From assembly GCF_015775975.1 (NCBI RefSeq), contig NZ_CP064056.1:2480001-2544000 (forward strand): DNA of 64,000 nucleotides, given 5' to 3'. The notes under the pieces are model-generated. The model was not told the origin of the DNA. It saw only the letters and a list, made by a program, of their open reading frames with translations, and searched no databases. Positions 44,045-52,682 of the stretch are shown one piece after another. Both the position numbers and the translations under genes were made by a program. This stretch comes from Staphylococcus lloydii. Lineage in GTDB: Bacteria > Bacillota > Bacilli > Staphylococcales > Staphylococcaceae. Each line of letters opens with the position of its first letter. The first letter of the stretch is position 1.

Positions 44045-44980
44045 TTGAATAAAATAGATATGCATTCTCACTACATTTCACCAGGTTTCGCACAATTTTT
44101 AGATGATTATTTTGATGGTAAAGGAGACGGCGTACCCACACCAGCTTTTTCAATAGATAATTATTTATCATTAATGAAGGAGACAGATATTGATTACGGT
44201 ATACTTTCCATTTCTAGTCCTCATTTAAGTGCCGCTCCTGACGTAGAAATGCTTAGACTAACGGAAGAGGTTAATAATTATGGTGCGCATTTAGCCAAAG
44301 ATTATCACGATAAAATTGGCTTTTTCGCCTCATTACCGCTACCGTTAGTTGAAGATAGTATTAAAATGATAGATTATGCTTTAGATGAGCAAAAGGCTCA
44401 AGGGTTCACATTACCGACAAACGCACGAGGAATTTATTTAGGCGATGCTCATTTAGATGAGATTTTAGCTAAATTAAATCAACGTCATGCTACAGTTGCT
44501 ATCCACCCAAATGAACCTAAACCACTTAACGACACGATAAAGGAAGAAGTCTTAACACCATTGATGGAGTTTTTCTTTGATACAACAAGAACTATCATTT
44601 TTATGAATCAAAATAATGTTTTCAGTCGGTTCCCAAATATTAAATGGATTGTCCCTCATAGTGGCGCACTTTTACCTGTTATTGCACAACGTGTAGATAT
44701 GGGTAATAAAATGTTTGATGTCGAGACGCAACCTGACGATTTAAACCAAGTGCTCCATTCTTTATATTTTGATTTGGCTGGTAAAGTTTTACCTCATCAA
44801 TTACCTACACTTTTAACTATGGTAGATGAAAATAAAATTGTTTATGGCGCAGATGCACCCTATACGACAGATAATGTCGTTAAGTTATTAAACGATGATT
44901 TAGAAAGTTCATCGCTATTAACGAACGAGCAACGCCAAAAATTCTTTTATGATAATGCACACAATCTCATAAATCATTAA
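44045..44980 (+). CDS. ACMSD-family amidohydrolase
   Basis: The protein has 311 aa with a TTG start at 44045. The metal-binding HSH motif is in IDMHSHYISPGFA, followed by GFFASLPLP, AIHPNEP, VPHSGALLPVIAQR and YGADAPYT with the late Asp. It keeps the full HxH-H-H-D set expected for a metal-dependent decarboxylase or hydrolase. Start spacing to a weak AGAAAG SD is long. It is the last gene of the operon and is only distantly similar to the amidohydrolase at 41530, so the two likely catalyse different steps. Confidence 0.88.
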   Translation: MNKIDMHSHYISPGFAQFLDDYFDGKGDGVPTPAFSIDNYLSLMKETDIDYGILSISSPHLSAAPDVEMLRLTEEVNNYGAHLAKDYHDKIGFFASLPLPLVEDSIKMIDYALDEQKAQGFTLPTNARGIYLGDAHLDEILAKLNQRHATVAIHPNEPKPLNDTIKEEVLTPLMEFFFDTTRTIIFMNQNNVFSRFPNIKWIVPHSGALLPVIAQRVDMGNKMFDVETQPDDLNQVLHSLYFDLAGKVLPHQLPTLLTMVDENKIVYGADAPYTTDNVVKLLNDDLESSSLLTNEQRQKFFYDNAHNLINH

Positions 44981-44984
44981 AAGT

Positions 44985-45011
44985 AACGGTACAACTAAGT
45001 ACCGTTTTTTT
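44985..45011 (+). terminator. Terminator of the TetR-led operon
   Basis: The stem AACGGTAC/GTACCGTT with a 6-base loop and eight T lies 5 bases past the last stop. Confidence 0.92.
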
Positions 45012-45119
45012 AATAGAACAATTTTGAGTTTCAAAGTATATAGCATGATATATATATTATTTTTAAAGTGCTACAATAGACACTAAGTTAAATTAAGAGA
45101 TTTTTTTGGAGGAATATAC

Positions 45120-46169
45120 ATGTTTTTAGCCTGGAACGAAATAAAGCGTAATAAGTTAAAATTCAGCCTAATTATCGGCGTGTTAATCATGATTAGTTAT
45201 TTGCTTTTTTTACTATCTGGTTTAGCAAATGGGTTAATTAACATGAATAGAGAAGGCATTGATAAATGGCATGCCGATGCTATCATACTTAAAAAAGACG
45301 CTAACCAAACCGTCGAGCAATCTAACTTCAATTTAAATAAAGTCCCAAATGACTATAAAAAACAAGCTTCACTCAAACAAAGCGGCGTTATTGTTTCTAA
45401 CAGTAAAAATGAAGAAAATGCATTGCTTTTTGGCGTAACAAAAAATTCATTTTTAATGCCACAATTGATAGCTGGACATAAGTTTAAGAAAGATAATGAA
45501 GTCGTGGCAGACGAAACATTAAAAGATAAAGGATTTCATTTAGGAGATAAACTATCACTTTCTCAATCTGACGAAACATTAAAAATTGTAGGATTTAGTA
45601 GTAGCGCAAAATATAACGCTTCGCCAGTATTATTTACGAATAATAATACGATTGCCAAAGTGAATCCTATGTTAACTAAAGACAAAACGAATGCCGTTGT
45701 AGTAAAAGATAAACATTGGAAAAATAAATCATTAGACAATAAATTAGAAGCCGTTGGTATTAACAAATTTGTAGAAAATTTACCTGGCTATAAGGCTCAA
45801 AATTTAACATTAAACTTTATGATTTCATTTTTATTTATCATTTCAGCAACAGTAATTGGTATCTTTTTATACGTCATGACCTTACAAAAAATTAATTTGT
45901 TCGGCGTCTTAAAAGCCCAAGGTTTTACAAATGGTTATTTAGCAAAAGTCGTGTTATCGCAAACCTTTATACTATCGTTAATCGGAACCGTTATTGGATT
46001 AGCATTAACGTTATTAACGAGTCTATTCTTACCAAGTGCGGTACCGATAGTCTTTAATTATGCGACGTTACTCATTTTCGGTGTAGTCCTAATCATCATA
46101 TCCATGCTAGGAAGTCTATTTTCCGTCTTAACCATTAGAAAAATCGATCCATTGCAAGCAATAGGCTAG
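45120..46169 (+). CDS. FtsX/HrtB-type ABC transporter permease
   Basis: The protein has 349 aa with a GGAGGA SD. One N-terminal helix (about 15-38), a large extracytoplasmic domain (40-230) and three C-terminal helices (about 238-262, 280-305 and 315-340) give the FtsX layout of the HrtB/DevC type. It pairs with the ATPase encoded 13 bases downstream. In Staphylococcus aureus HrtAB exports excess heme, but there the ATPase comes first and sequence identity is not obvious here, so the substrate is open. Confidence 0.88.
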   Translation: MFLAWNEIKRNKLKFSLIIGVLIMISYLLFLLSGLANGLINMNREGIDKWHADAIILKKDANQTVEQSNFNLNKVPNDYKKQASLKQSGVIVSNSKNEENALLFGVTKNSFLMPQLIAGHKFKKDNEVVADETLKDKGFHLGDKLSLSQSDETLKIVGFSSSAKYNASPVLFTNNNTIAKVNPMLTKDKTNAVVVKDKHWKNKSLDNKLEAVGINKFVENLPGYKAQNLTLNFMISFLFIISATVIGIFLYVMTLQKINLFGVLKAQGFTNGYLAKVVLSQTFILSLIGTVIGLALTLLTSLFLPSAVPIVFNYATLLIFGVVLIIISMLGSLFSVLTIRKIDPLQAIG

Positions 46170-46182
46170 AGAGGTGAATGAA

Positions 46183-46845
46183 ATGTTAACTTTTAAAAAC
46201 GTGACGAAAGATTTTAAAGATGGTAATCACATTATAGAAGCAGTGAAGCCAACAAATTTAAAGTTTGATAAGGGGCAGTTAGTGGCAATTGTAGGTCCTT
46301 CAGGTTCTGGTAAAAGTACCTTTTTAACGATAGCAGGTGCACTACAAACACCGACATCAGGCGAAGTTTATATCAATGATACAGCCTTGTCGACGATGAA
46401 ACAAAAGCAACTAGCACAGACACGAATGAGCGAAATTGGTTTTATTTTACAAGCAACGAATTTAGTTCCATTCTTAACCGTGAAACAACAATTTAAGTTA
46501 TTGAAAAAGCGTAAAAAAGATGTCATGTCCGACCAAGCATTGCAAGAATTATTATCACAATTAGGGTTATCAGATATTCAAAACAAATTACCTAATGCAA
46601 TTTCTGGCGGTCAAAAACAACGCGTGGCGATTGCCAAAGCACTTTATACTAATCCATCAATTATATTAGCGGACGAGCCAACCGCTTCGCTTGATACTGA
46701 AAATGCAATGGAAGTCATGAAAATTCTACAAGAACAAACTAAGAAACGTGATAAGACATGTATTATCGTTACGCATGACGAACGCCTCACAACGTACTGC
46801 GATATGATATATCATATGAAAGATGGCAATTTGGCGTTAAGCTAA
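46183..46845 (+). CDS. ABC transporter ATP-binding protein
   Basis: The protein has 220 aa from ATG 46183, chosen for its 7-8 base spacing from GAGAGGTG; the GTG at 46174 overlaps that site. Walker A is GPSGSGKST, Q-loop GFILQATNLV, signature ISGGQKQR, Walker B IILADEPTASLD, and H-loop VTHDE. It is the LolD/MacB-type ATPase for the permease encoded before it. Confidence 0.95.
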   Translation: MLTFKNVTKDFKDGNHIIEAVKPTNLKFDKGQLVAIVGPSGSGKSTFLTIAGALQTPTSGEVYINDTALSTMKQKQLAQTRMSEIGFILQATNLVPFLTVKQQFKLLKKRKKDVMSDQALQELLSQLGLSDIQNKLPNAISGGQKQRVAIAKALYTNPSIILADEPTASLDTENAMEVMKILQEQTKKRDKTCIIVTHDERLTTYCDMIYHMKDGNLALS

Positions 46846-46852
46846 AAAATAA

Positions 46853-46877
46853 CCCGACAAAGCATAGCTTTGCCGGG
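46853..46877. terminator. Bidirectional terminator between the ABC genes and fdh
   Basis: The stem CCCGACAAAGC/GCTTTGCCGGG with a 3-base loop is followed by CATTTTATTTT on plus and by TTATTTTTTAG on minus, serving both convergent genes. Confidence 0.85.
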
Positions 46878-46895
46878 CATTTTATTTTCTATATG

Positions 46896-47921
46896 TTATT
46901 TAGTTTTATAACTTTTACTAGTGATTTGGCCACCATCTACGATAATGTCTTTATCTTGGAATGGTTCGTTATTGAAGAAACGACTTAAGATATCTTTCAC
47001 GCCATCTTCAATACGTTGTTGTGCTTCTAGCGTCATACCTGAATAGTGCACAGTCATAGCATTTCTTGGCATTGTTCTCCATGGATGATCAGCTTGTGCT
47101 GGTTGAGGGAACCACACATCTCCTGCATAACCTTGGATATGTTTAGCTTCTAATAGTTCTACTAAGTCATCTGTATTAACAATTTTACCGCGTGCTGTGT
47201 TTACTAAATAGCTACCGTCTTTCATTTTACTTAAAACGTTATAATTGAATAAATCATCTGTATCTGGAGTTAGTGGTGCATGAATTGTAATAGCGTCACT
47301 TGTGGCTACAAGTTGTTCAAATTCTACAAACTTAGAATGTTCATTATCTTTTTGGTTTATTGGATCATAGTGCTGAATTGTAACGTTAAATGGTGCTAAA
47401 CGTTCTGCGACAAGTTGTCCAATTCTACCAAAGCCAAAGATACCAATTGTTTTATTTTGTAGTTCTCTTGCGTCATTTCCTACTTTAGAAAGGTTCCATT
47501 CACCTGCTTCAGATTGTCTATGACCTTCTTCATAGTTACGTAATAAAATAAGCAAGTCCATTACTGCGTGTTCAGCAACACTTACTGTATTACTACCAGT
47601 TACTTCAACAACACCAACATTGTGTTCACCTGCTGCTTGTAAATCAACGTGGTCAGAACCTACCCCAGCTGTGATTGCTAATTTTAAGTTAGGTGCTTTT
47701 TCAATACGTTCTCTTGTCATATATGCTGGATAGAATGGTGCACTGATCACTACATCCATATCTGCTAAGTGTTTATCTAAATCTGCTTCGTTATCTGCTA
47801 ATATAACTAATTCATGTCCTTTTTCTTCTAAAAATGGTTTTAAACCAATCGCTTTTTTCGTGTTAAGGATTTGGTTTTCTTCTCCTTCAACTGATTCTGG
47901 GAATAATGCTACTATTTTCAT
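46896..47921 (-). CDS. fdh: NAD-dependent formate dehydrogenase
   Basis: The protein has 341 aa from ATG 47921 (AGGAG eight bases upstream; the GTG at 47930 is inside the SD spacing). D-2-hydroxyacid dehydrogenase fold. FDH-type blocks: SAPFYPAYMT, ITAGVGSDHVDL, VTGSNTVSVAEH (Asn of the formate site), the NAD loop GIFGFGRIGQ, NTARGKIV, GDVWFPQPAQADHPWR (Asp/Gln) and VHYSGMTLEAQ (catalytic His). It oxidises formate to CO2, supplying NADH. It sits behind a structured leader and a DUF2294 gene on the same strand. Confidence 0.93.
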   Translation of the reverse strand: MKIVALFPESVEGEENQILNTKKAIGLKPFLEEKGHELVILADNEADLDKHLADMDVVISAPFYPAYMTRERIEKAPNLKLAITAGVGSDHVDLQAAGEHNVGVVEVTGSNTVSVAEHAVMDLLILLRNYEEGHRQSEAGEWNLSKVGNDARELQNKTIGIFGFGRIGQLVAERLAPFNVTIQHYDPINQKDNEHSKFVEFEQLVATSDAITIHAPLTPDTDDLFNYNVLSKMKDGSYLVNTARGKIVNTDDLVELLEAKHIQGYAGDVWFPQPAQADHPWRTMPRNAMTVHYSGMTLEAQQRIEDGVKDILSRFFNNEPFQDKDIIVDGGQITSKSYKTK

Positions 47922-47976
47922 TATCTTCACTCCTATAAATTATTTTTTTATTCTAGAGCACTTATAACGTTTACGT

Positions 47977-48027
47977 TTAATGCGTAAAAAATCGCGCATT
48001 AAAAAATACCTGACGCCGTTTGCACAT
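47977..48027 (-). CDS. Candidate 16-codon leader peptide before fdh
   Basis: ATG 48027 has an ideal AAGGAGG SD seven bases upstream and encodes MCKRRQVFFNARFFTH. Codons 2-7 form the 3' strand of the 17-bp stem at 48007-48083, so translating ribosomes would open that stem. No family was recognised; translation is inferred from the SD only. Confidence 0.5.
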   Translation of the reverse strand: MCKRRQVFFNARFFTH

Positions 48028-48083
48028 ACCACCTCCTTGAATAGTGTTCTATTCAAAGCGTAGATAGCAAACAGCACCAGGTA
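48001..48083 (-). promoter_or_regulatory. Attenuator-like leader between DUF2294 gene and fdh
   Basis: In RNA sense TACCTGGTGCTGTTTGC (48067-48083) pairs with GCAAACGGCGTCAGGTA (48007-48023) over 17 positions with a few G-U pairs, followed by six T. Its loop contains a perfect hairpin TTGAATAG/CTATTCAA (48037-48056), then the SD and start of a mini-ORF. A further hairpin AATGCG/CGCATT (47979-48000) follows. This has the parts of a translation-sensitive terminator, but it may instead end the DUF2294 transcript. Confidence 0.55.
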
Positions 48084-48099
48084 CCTTACACCAGCTAGC

Positions 48100-48459
48100 T
48101 TATTCTATTGATTTATCGAAAACAAATATTGATACAACTTCATCGTCAGCTAAATCAACATCTGTAAATAATTTAATAAATTTTGCGCCGACAAGTTCTT
48201 CCATATCATCTGGATTTATCTCGGCATATAATTGTTTGATTACTTCTGTACGTGCATAACGTAACATCTCTTCATTACGTTCGTCTTTTAAGTAAAAGTT
48301 ATCGACTTTACTTAAAGCCCCCGTCATATAAGCAATTGCCCAACTTCCTTTAAAAGTTACTTCAACTTTTTCAGGACCTTTACCGACATGCTTTTTACGA
48401 TAGGAACGTACAAGATTCGCAAATGCTTGTTCTTTCTTTTGCATTTCTATGTGGCTCAC
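48100..48459 (-). CDS. DUF2294 (MpsC-type) protein
   Basis: The protein has 119 aa: KEQAFANLVRSYRKKHVGKGPEKVEVTFKGSWAIAYMTGALSKVDNFYL and the later EVIKQLYAEINPDDMEELVGAKFIKLFTDVD match DUF2294, a soluble family also named MpsC in Na-translocating systems. Its biochemical role is not established. It is directly upstream of the structured leader and fdh on the same strand, suggesting co-expression with formate oxidation. Confidence 0.85.
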   Translation of the reverse strand: MSHIEMQKKEQAFANLVRSYRKKHVGKGPEKVEVTFKGSWAIAYMTGALSKVDNFYLKDERNEEMLRYARTEVIKQLYAEINPDDMEELVGAKFIKLFTDVDLADDEVVSIFVFDKSIE

Positions 48460-48654
48460 CTACTTCGTTTAAGAAGTTAAAAGCAATTTCTTCACGTTAC
48501 AATTTCATTATATTACTCTTTATAAATAATTCAAGAGTTATGTTTACATAATGTATAATGACACAATAAATAAACTTTATTTAAATTTATAATTTGCGTA
48601 TAATATACGCTATTAATCAACAAATTTTGACGTTCACGAAAGGAGTTCAGACAA

Positions 48655-49500
48655 ATGAAATCTATTTTATTAATAGGTCAATCCAATATGGCTGGCAGAG
48701 GCTTCTTAGATGATGTAGAACCGATTATAAACGAAAATATTAAAGTACTTAAAAACGGACGTTGGCAATTTATGGATGAGCCTATACATAGTGATCGTTC
48801 AGTAGCCGGCGTAGGTCCTTCTGCATCATTTGCAGCGGAATGGATTGCAGCACATCCAAACGAAACATTGGGCTTGATTCCCTGTGCAGACGGTGGAACT
48901 TCAATAGAAGATTGGTCTACCAACCAGCCTCTAACGAGACATGCTATTTCTGAGGCGAAATTCGCTATGGAAACAAGTGAAATAATTGGTATTTTATGGC
49001 ATCAAGGTGAATCTGATAGTAACAACGGTAACTTTAAGCAATATAAAGATAAGCTTATTACTTTGATATATCATTTTCGCAATGAACTCCACAACGAAAC
49101 ATTACCATTTGTTATCGGTGGACTAGGTGATTATTTAGGCAAAACGGGGTTTGGAAAGTCTGCACCTGAATATGCTGAACTCAATAAAATATTCGAAGAA
49201 ATTTGCACGAGTTTGTCTAATTGTTACTATGCTACTGGCATAGGCCTACAAGCTAATCCTGACGGTATTCATATCAATGCTAAATCACAACGTATTTTTG
49301 GCGTACGGTATTATGACGCATTTAGTAACAGACATAACATTGTAAAACCTTTAGTAAATGAACAACAACGTGTTGCGCAAATATATGACCGCAAACTTAC
49401 TAAGAATGAGCAATTGTACGTCCAATTTGCTTTGTTCTCTAAAAATAAAATTTCCTTCAACACATTCAATGAACGTATGGCAACAATTCATAATTCATAA
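48655..49500 (+). CDS. SGNH/SASA-type carbohydrate esterase
   Basis: The protein has 281 aa with a GAAAGGAG SD. Catalytic Ser in LLIGQSNMAGRG (block I), GPSASFAAEW, the oxyanion WHQGESD block and the Asp/His pair in NPDGIHINAKSQR define the sialate O-acetylesterase (SASA/CE6) family. No signal peptide, so it acts in the cytoplasm, removing acetyl groups from sugars. It is monocistronic. The last 60 residues are an added helical tail. Confidence 0.9.
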   Translation: MKSILLIGQSNMAGRGFLDDVEPIINENIKVLKNGRWQFMDEPIHSDRSVAGVGPSASFAAEWIAAHPNETLGLIPCADGGTSIEDWSTNQPLTRHAISEAKFAMETSEIIGILWHQGESDSNNGNFKQYKDKLITLIYHFRNELHNETLPFVIGGLGDYLGKTGFGKSAPEYAELNKIFEEICTSLSNCYYATGIGLQANPDGIHINAKSQRIFGVRYYDAFSNRHNIVKPLVNEQQRVAQIYDRKLTKNEQLYVQFALFSKNKISFNTFNERMATIHNS

Positions 49501-49505
49501 AAAAG

Positions 49506-49537
49506 CCCTCATACTTGGCACAACCAAGTAATGAGGG
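49506..49537. terminator. Bidirectional terminator
   Basis: The stem CCCTCATACTTGG/CCAAGTAATGAGGG (one bulge, 5-base loop) has CTTTTTTATG on minus, and lies between the convergent esterase and membrane-protein genes. Confidence 0.85.
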
Positions 49538-49885
49538 TTAAATTACTACAAGCAATAAATTACCTACAAGTATTAATAGTCCTATTAACAAATAAACAAA
49601 TCTAAATTTATATTTACCATAGTCAGTTTCAATACTACAAAGTTGAAACATCGCAATGCCAAACAATAATAGCGGTTGACCATTTTTTATCCATCCAAAA
49701 ATATCAGCTATAGCTATAACAGCAAATATTACTAATATTAGACTTGTTACTGCAAGTAAGTACGTCCAAATTGTTTCTCTTTTCCCTTCACTCAGGCGCT
49801 CAGATGCGTTACTTTTTAGATATAAAAAGCATACACTAAAGAGAATGCCATAGGCGAGCGCACTAATTGCGATAAAATTATCCAC
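49538..49885 (-). CDS. Four-helix membrane protein, unrecognised
   Basis: The protein has 115 aa from GTG 49885, preferred because GGAGG lies 11 bases upstream, whereas the in-frame ATGs at 49909 and 49903 have none (the latter is within the SD). Helices are at about 3-20, 38-58, 64-82 and 95-113; the loop after helix 1 is charged (KSNASERLSEGKRE). No family was recognised. Confidence 0.6.
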   Translation of the reverse strand: MDNFIAISALAYGILFSVCFLYLKSNASERLSEGKRETIWTYLLAVTSLILVIFAVIAIADIFGWIKNGQPLLLFGIAMFQLCSIETDYGKYKFRFVYLLIGLLILVGNLLLVVI

Positions 49886-50105
49886 TTTAACAACAGCCTC
49901 CATTACCAATTATTACCACTACGTTAACATACAATCCCTATAGCTTTACAAATTGCTTAAAACATTTCCATGGAAATAATTCGAGGTTTAAAAGTTGAAA
50001 AATTTTGAATTTTCTAATGCGTAAAGCCACTACTACTTTCTAATCTTTGCTATCATTAAATAATAATTTACTTAAAATAGCGCACGTCTTGTAGGAGGGT
50101 TGTTT

Positions 50106-50495
50106 ATGAAATATATACAAAGAGCGCTAATTATCTTATTACAATTTATACTCATTATTGTTATTACATACATAGGTAACGTTATCCAAAAAGCACTACA
50201 TATCCCTATAGCGAGCAGCATCGTTGGATTGATTTTATTTTTCTTACTATTACAATTTAAAATTATTCCAGTTCGCATCGTTGAAGGGGCAGCAAGTTTC
50301 TTACTTTCCACTATGATTTTTTACTTCGTACCTTCTGTCGTAGGGGCAATGAATATCGGGTCTGTCATAAGCATAAAATTCGTGGCATTTATCATTGTAA
50401 TTGTTGTTGGTACTTGTTGTGTCGCTTTAATTTCTGGTTATATTGCAGAGAAAATGATTGCCAAAACTGAGGATGGAGATGAATATACGAAATGA
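50106..50495 (+). CDS. CidA/LrgA-family holin-like protein
   Basis: The protein has 129 aa from ATG 50106 with AGGAGGG seven bases upstream. Four helices and the family patterns IPIASSIVGLILFFLLLQFKIIPV and AASFLLSTMIFYFVPSVVGAMN. CidA/LrgA proteins work with an LrgB-type partner in control of murein hydrolase activity, programmed lysis and pyruvate or glycolate movement. The partner gene overlaps by 4 bases (ATGA). Whether it is a Cid or Lrg orthologue cannot be said; no LytSR or CidR gene is nearby. Confidence 0.93.
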   Translation: MKYIQRALIILLQFILIIVITYIGNVIQKALHIPIASSIVGLILFFLLLQFKIIPVRIVEGAASFLLSTMIFYFVPSVVGAMNIGSVISIKFVAFIIVIVVGTCCVALISGYIAEKMIAKTEDGDEYTK

Positions 50496-51178
50496 TACTG
50501 TTGAAAACTATATTAATGATTATTCTAACGATTGTCGTTTTCTTTTTATCCACAAAACTACAAGCTCGTGTTAGAAACCCATTACTCAATCCCGCTTTAA
50601 TAACAGCGCTATTTATAATTATTGTGCTGCTATTATTTGGACAAAACTATGATGATTACATGCTTGGTGGTAAATGGATTAATTACTTATTAAGTTGTTC
50701 TGTCGTCAGTTTAGCTATGCCATTATACCAACATCGCCATAAGATTATGAAACATGCCCCAGTCATTTTCACCAGTGTACTTACGGCTGTCTGTATTAAC
50801 TTTTTTATCGTATATGGCGCTTTAAAGATATTAGGATTTTCTAAATTAACTATTATTACCATGTTACCAAGATCTATCACCGCTGCCGTAGGTATTCAAG
50901 TATCAGAGCAATTAGGCGGCAACGAAACGTTAACTGTATTGTTTATTATGGCTACGGGGTTATTAGGTAGTATGGCAGGCGAATATTTAATCAGCCTTGC
51001 GAAATTCAAATCATCTATTGCCAGAGGTTTATCCTATGGTAATGCTGCACATGGATTTGGAACGGCTAAAGCATTAGAATATGATTTCGAATCTGGTGCC
51101 TATAGTTCAATCGGCATGATTTTAACGGCAATCCTAAGTTCGATTCTCATTCCCTTATTTATCTTATTATTTTATTAA
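50492..51178 (+). CDS. LrgB/CidB-family membrane protein
   Basis: The protein has 228 aa with about seven helices. Family blocks: NPLLNPALITALFIIIVLL, LAMPLYQHRHKI, PRSITAAVGIQVSEQLGGNETLTVLFIMATGLLG and AHGFGTAKALEYDFESGAYSSIGM. It is the obligatory partner of the CidA/LrgA-like protein, coupled by a 4-base overlap. Confidence 0.95.
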   Translation: MILLKTILMIILTIVVFFLSTKLQARVRNPLLNPALITALFIIIVLLLFGQNYDDYMLGGKWINYLLSCSVVSLAMPLYQHRHKIMKHAPVIFTSVLTAVCINFFIVYGALKILGFSKLTIITMLPRSITAAVGIQVSEQLGGNETLTVLFIMATGLLGSMAGEYLISLAKFKSSIARGLSYGNAAHGFGTAKALEYDFESGAYSSIGMILTAILSSILIPLFILLFY

Positions 51179-51596
51179 GTTAACGTTATTATTTTAATTT
51201 TCCTAATATCAAATTTTGCATACTTTCAACTTAATATATTCACTATAAGCCCAGTATCTTTTATTGATAACGGGCTTATTTAACGTCATATACTTTTACA
51301 GGTCAGACTTCCCTCTTAGTAACCTCAGTGACCTAGACGTCTTAAAATGCCATAAAATCAATATATAAGCGTTTTTCCCTTTATCTTTAAACTTGCACTG
51401 TTATAGAAGCAACCTTTTTCAAAAACATAAAAATTATTAAGTATCCCAAAATATTATTTGTTTAAATATATTTTTAACGGCAATAATACATTATGGAAGA
51501 GCTTCCTATGTTACCCATAACAAAGTCAGTTAGATTAATGACTAACATATAAATGAACCCCGTCAATTTTAGCGATATCTTTAAGGAGGAATATGT
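51179..51596. other. Intergenic region between lrgB-like and stress SDR genes
   Basis: About 420 bases. It holds a terminator-like hairpin AAGCCC/GGGCTT with further pairing (51247-51277) and a sigma-B-like promoter (GTTTAA 51460-51465, 13 bases, GGCAAT 51479-51484). No gene was seen. Confidence 0.5.
51460..51484 (+). promoter_or_regulatory. Candidate sigma-B promoter
   Basis: GTTTAA-N13-GGCAAT resembles the sigma-B consensus GTTTAA-N12-15-GGGWAW with one mismatch in the -10. It fits because the gene downstream belongs to the YdaD/YhxD family, which is sigma-B dependent in Bacillus. Confidence 0.4.
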
Positions 51597-52466
51597 GTGA
51601 ATTTATTAGATTTTCATAAACAAATAAAAGGATATACACAAGATAGACAACCCGGTATTGAAAAAGATATGAAACCAAAACCTATTACAGAACTAGATGA
51701 TTATGCTGCAGGTGGCAAATTAAAAGGTAAAGTGGCGCTCGTTACAGGTGGCGATTCAGGCATTGGACGCGCTGTGGCAATATTATTCGCTAAGGAAGGC
51801 GCTAATATTGCGATAGGTTACTATGACGAACATGAAGATGCCCAAAATGTCGTAGAACGTGTCAAATCTTTAGGTGTACGAGCAAAAGCTTATGCCCATG
51901 ACTTAAAAAAAGTCGAAGACTCACAACAATTAGTCAAAGATGTCGTAGCCGATTTTGGTCAATTAAATATTCTAGTTAACAATGGTGGCGTACAATTCCC
52001 ACAAGATAGTTTTGCGGATATAACACCAGAACAAATTAAAGAGACTTTTGAAACGAATATTTTCGGTATGATGTTCCTAACTCAAGCAGCAGAACCACAC
52101 CTTTCTAAAGGTGATGCAATTGTTAACACTACGAGTGTAACGGCTTATCGTGGATCAGGACATTTAATTGATTATTCTGCTACAAAAGGCGCAATCGTTT
52201 CCTTCACTCGTTCCATCGCTACTAGTTTAAATGAAAAAGGAATTCGTGTGAATGCAGTGGCGCCAGGCCCAATATATACACCACTCATTCCTGCTACTTT
52301 TTCAGAAGACAAAGTAGAAAACCAAGGTGGCGAAACACCGATGGGCCGTCGTGGCCAACCAGCCGAATTAGCACCTGCCTATGTATTTTTAGCAAGTGAC
52401 GCAGATAGTTCATATATTACTGGCCAAGTCATACACATTAACGGTGGCGACTATATAACTAGCTAG
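51597..52466 (+). CDS. SDR oxidoreductase, general stress protein 39-like
   Basis: The protein has 289 aa with a GTG start and AAGGAGG SD. The N-terminal extension with QDRQPGIEKDMKPKP is the mark of the YdaD/GSP39 subgroup. NADP loop TGGDSGIGRAVA, NNGGVQFP, catalytic Ser in NTTSVTAYRG and YSATKGA, ending YITGQVIHINGGDY. It is a cytoplasmic reductase induced by general stress in relatives; the substrate is unknown. Confidence 0.93.
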   Translation: MNLLDFHKQIKGYTQDRQPGIEKDMKPKPITELDDYAAGGKLKGKVALVTGGDSGIGRAVAILFAKEGANIAIGYYDEHEDAQNVVERVKSLGVRAKAYAHDLKKVEDSQQLVKDVVADFGQLNILVNNGGVQFPQDSFADITPEQIKETFETNIFGMMFLTQAAEPHLSKGDAIVNTTSVTAYRGSGHLIDYSATKGAIVSFTRSIATSLNEKGIRVNAVAPGPIYTPLIPATFSEDKVENQGGETPMGRRGQPAELAPAYVFLASDADSSYITGQVIHINGGDYITS

Positions 52467-52496
52467 AAGTTATACTAAAATTCAATTTATATTTCG

Positions 52497-52532
52497 GTGG
52501 CAAGGACCTACTATAATCCTTGTCACTTTTTA
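52497..52532 (+). terminator. Terminator of the stress SDR gene
   Basis: The stem GTGGCAAGGA/TCCTTGTCAC (one mismatch, 10-base loop) is followed by TTTTTATTTT. Confidence 0.85.
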
Positions 52533-52604
52533 TTTTCCGTCCATTCGACTTTTCAACTACAACATATTTCTACCTTAGTACAAAAAGTGTTACTTAACAT
52601 AAAA

Positions 52605-52628
52605 ATAGACCATCTTTTAATGGTCTAT
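52605..52628 (-). terminator. Terminator of parB
   Basis: A perfect 9-bp stem ATAGACCAT/ATGGTCTAT with a 6-base loop, followed by TTTTATG on minus, about 55 bases past the parB stop. Confidence 0.85.
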
Positions 52629-52682
52629 CTCCCGCTATAAAATGATCTTGTTAATCAACATTGAGCGAATTTTGATTACGCG

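Noticed and set aside
45120..46845. HrtAB heme exporter
   Set aside because: Fold fits, but gene order is reversed and no hssRS two-component genes are nearby, so only the general family is claimed.
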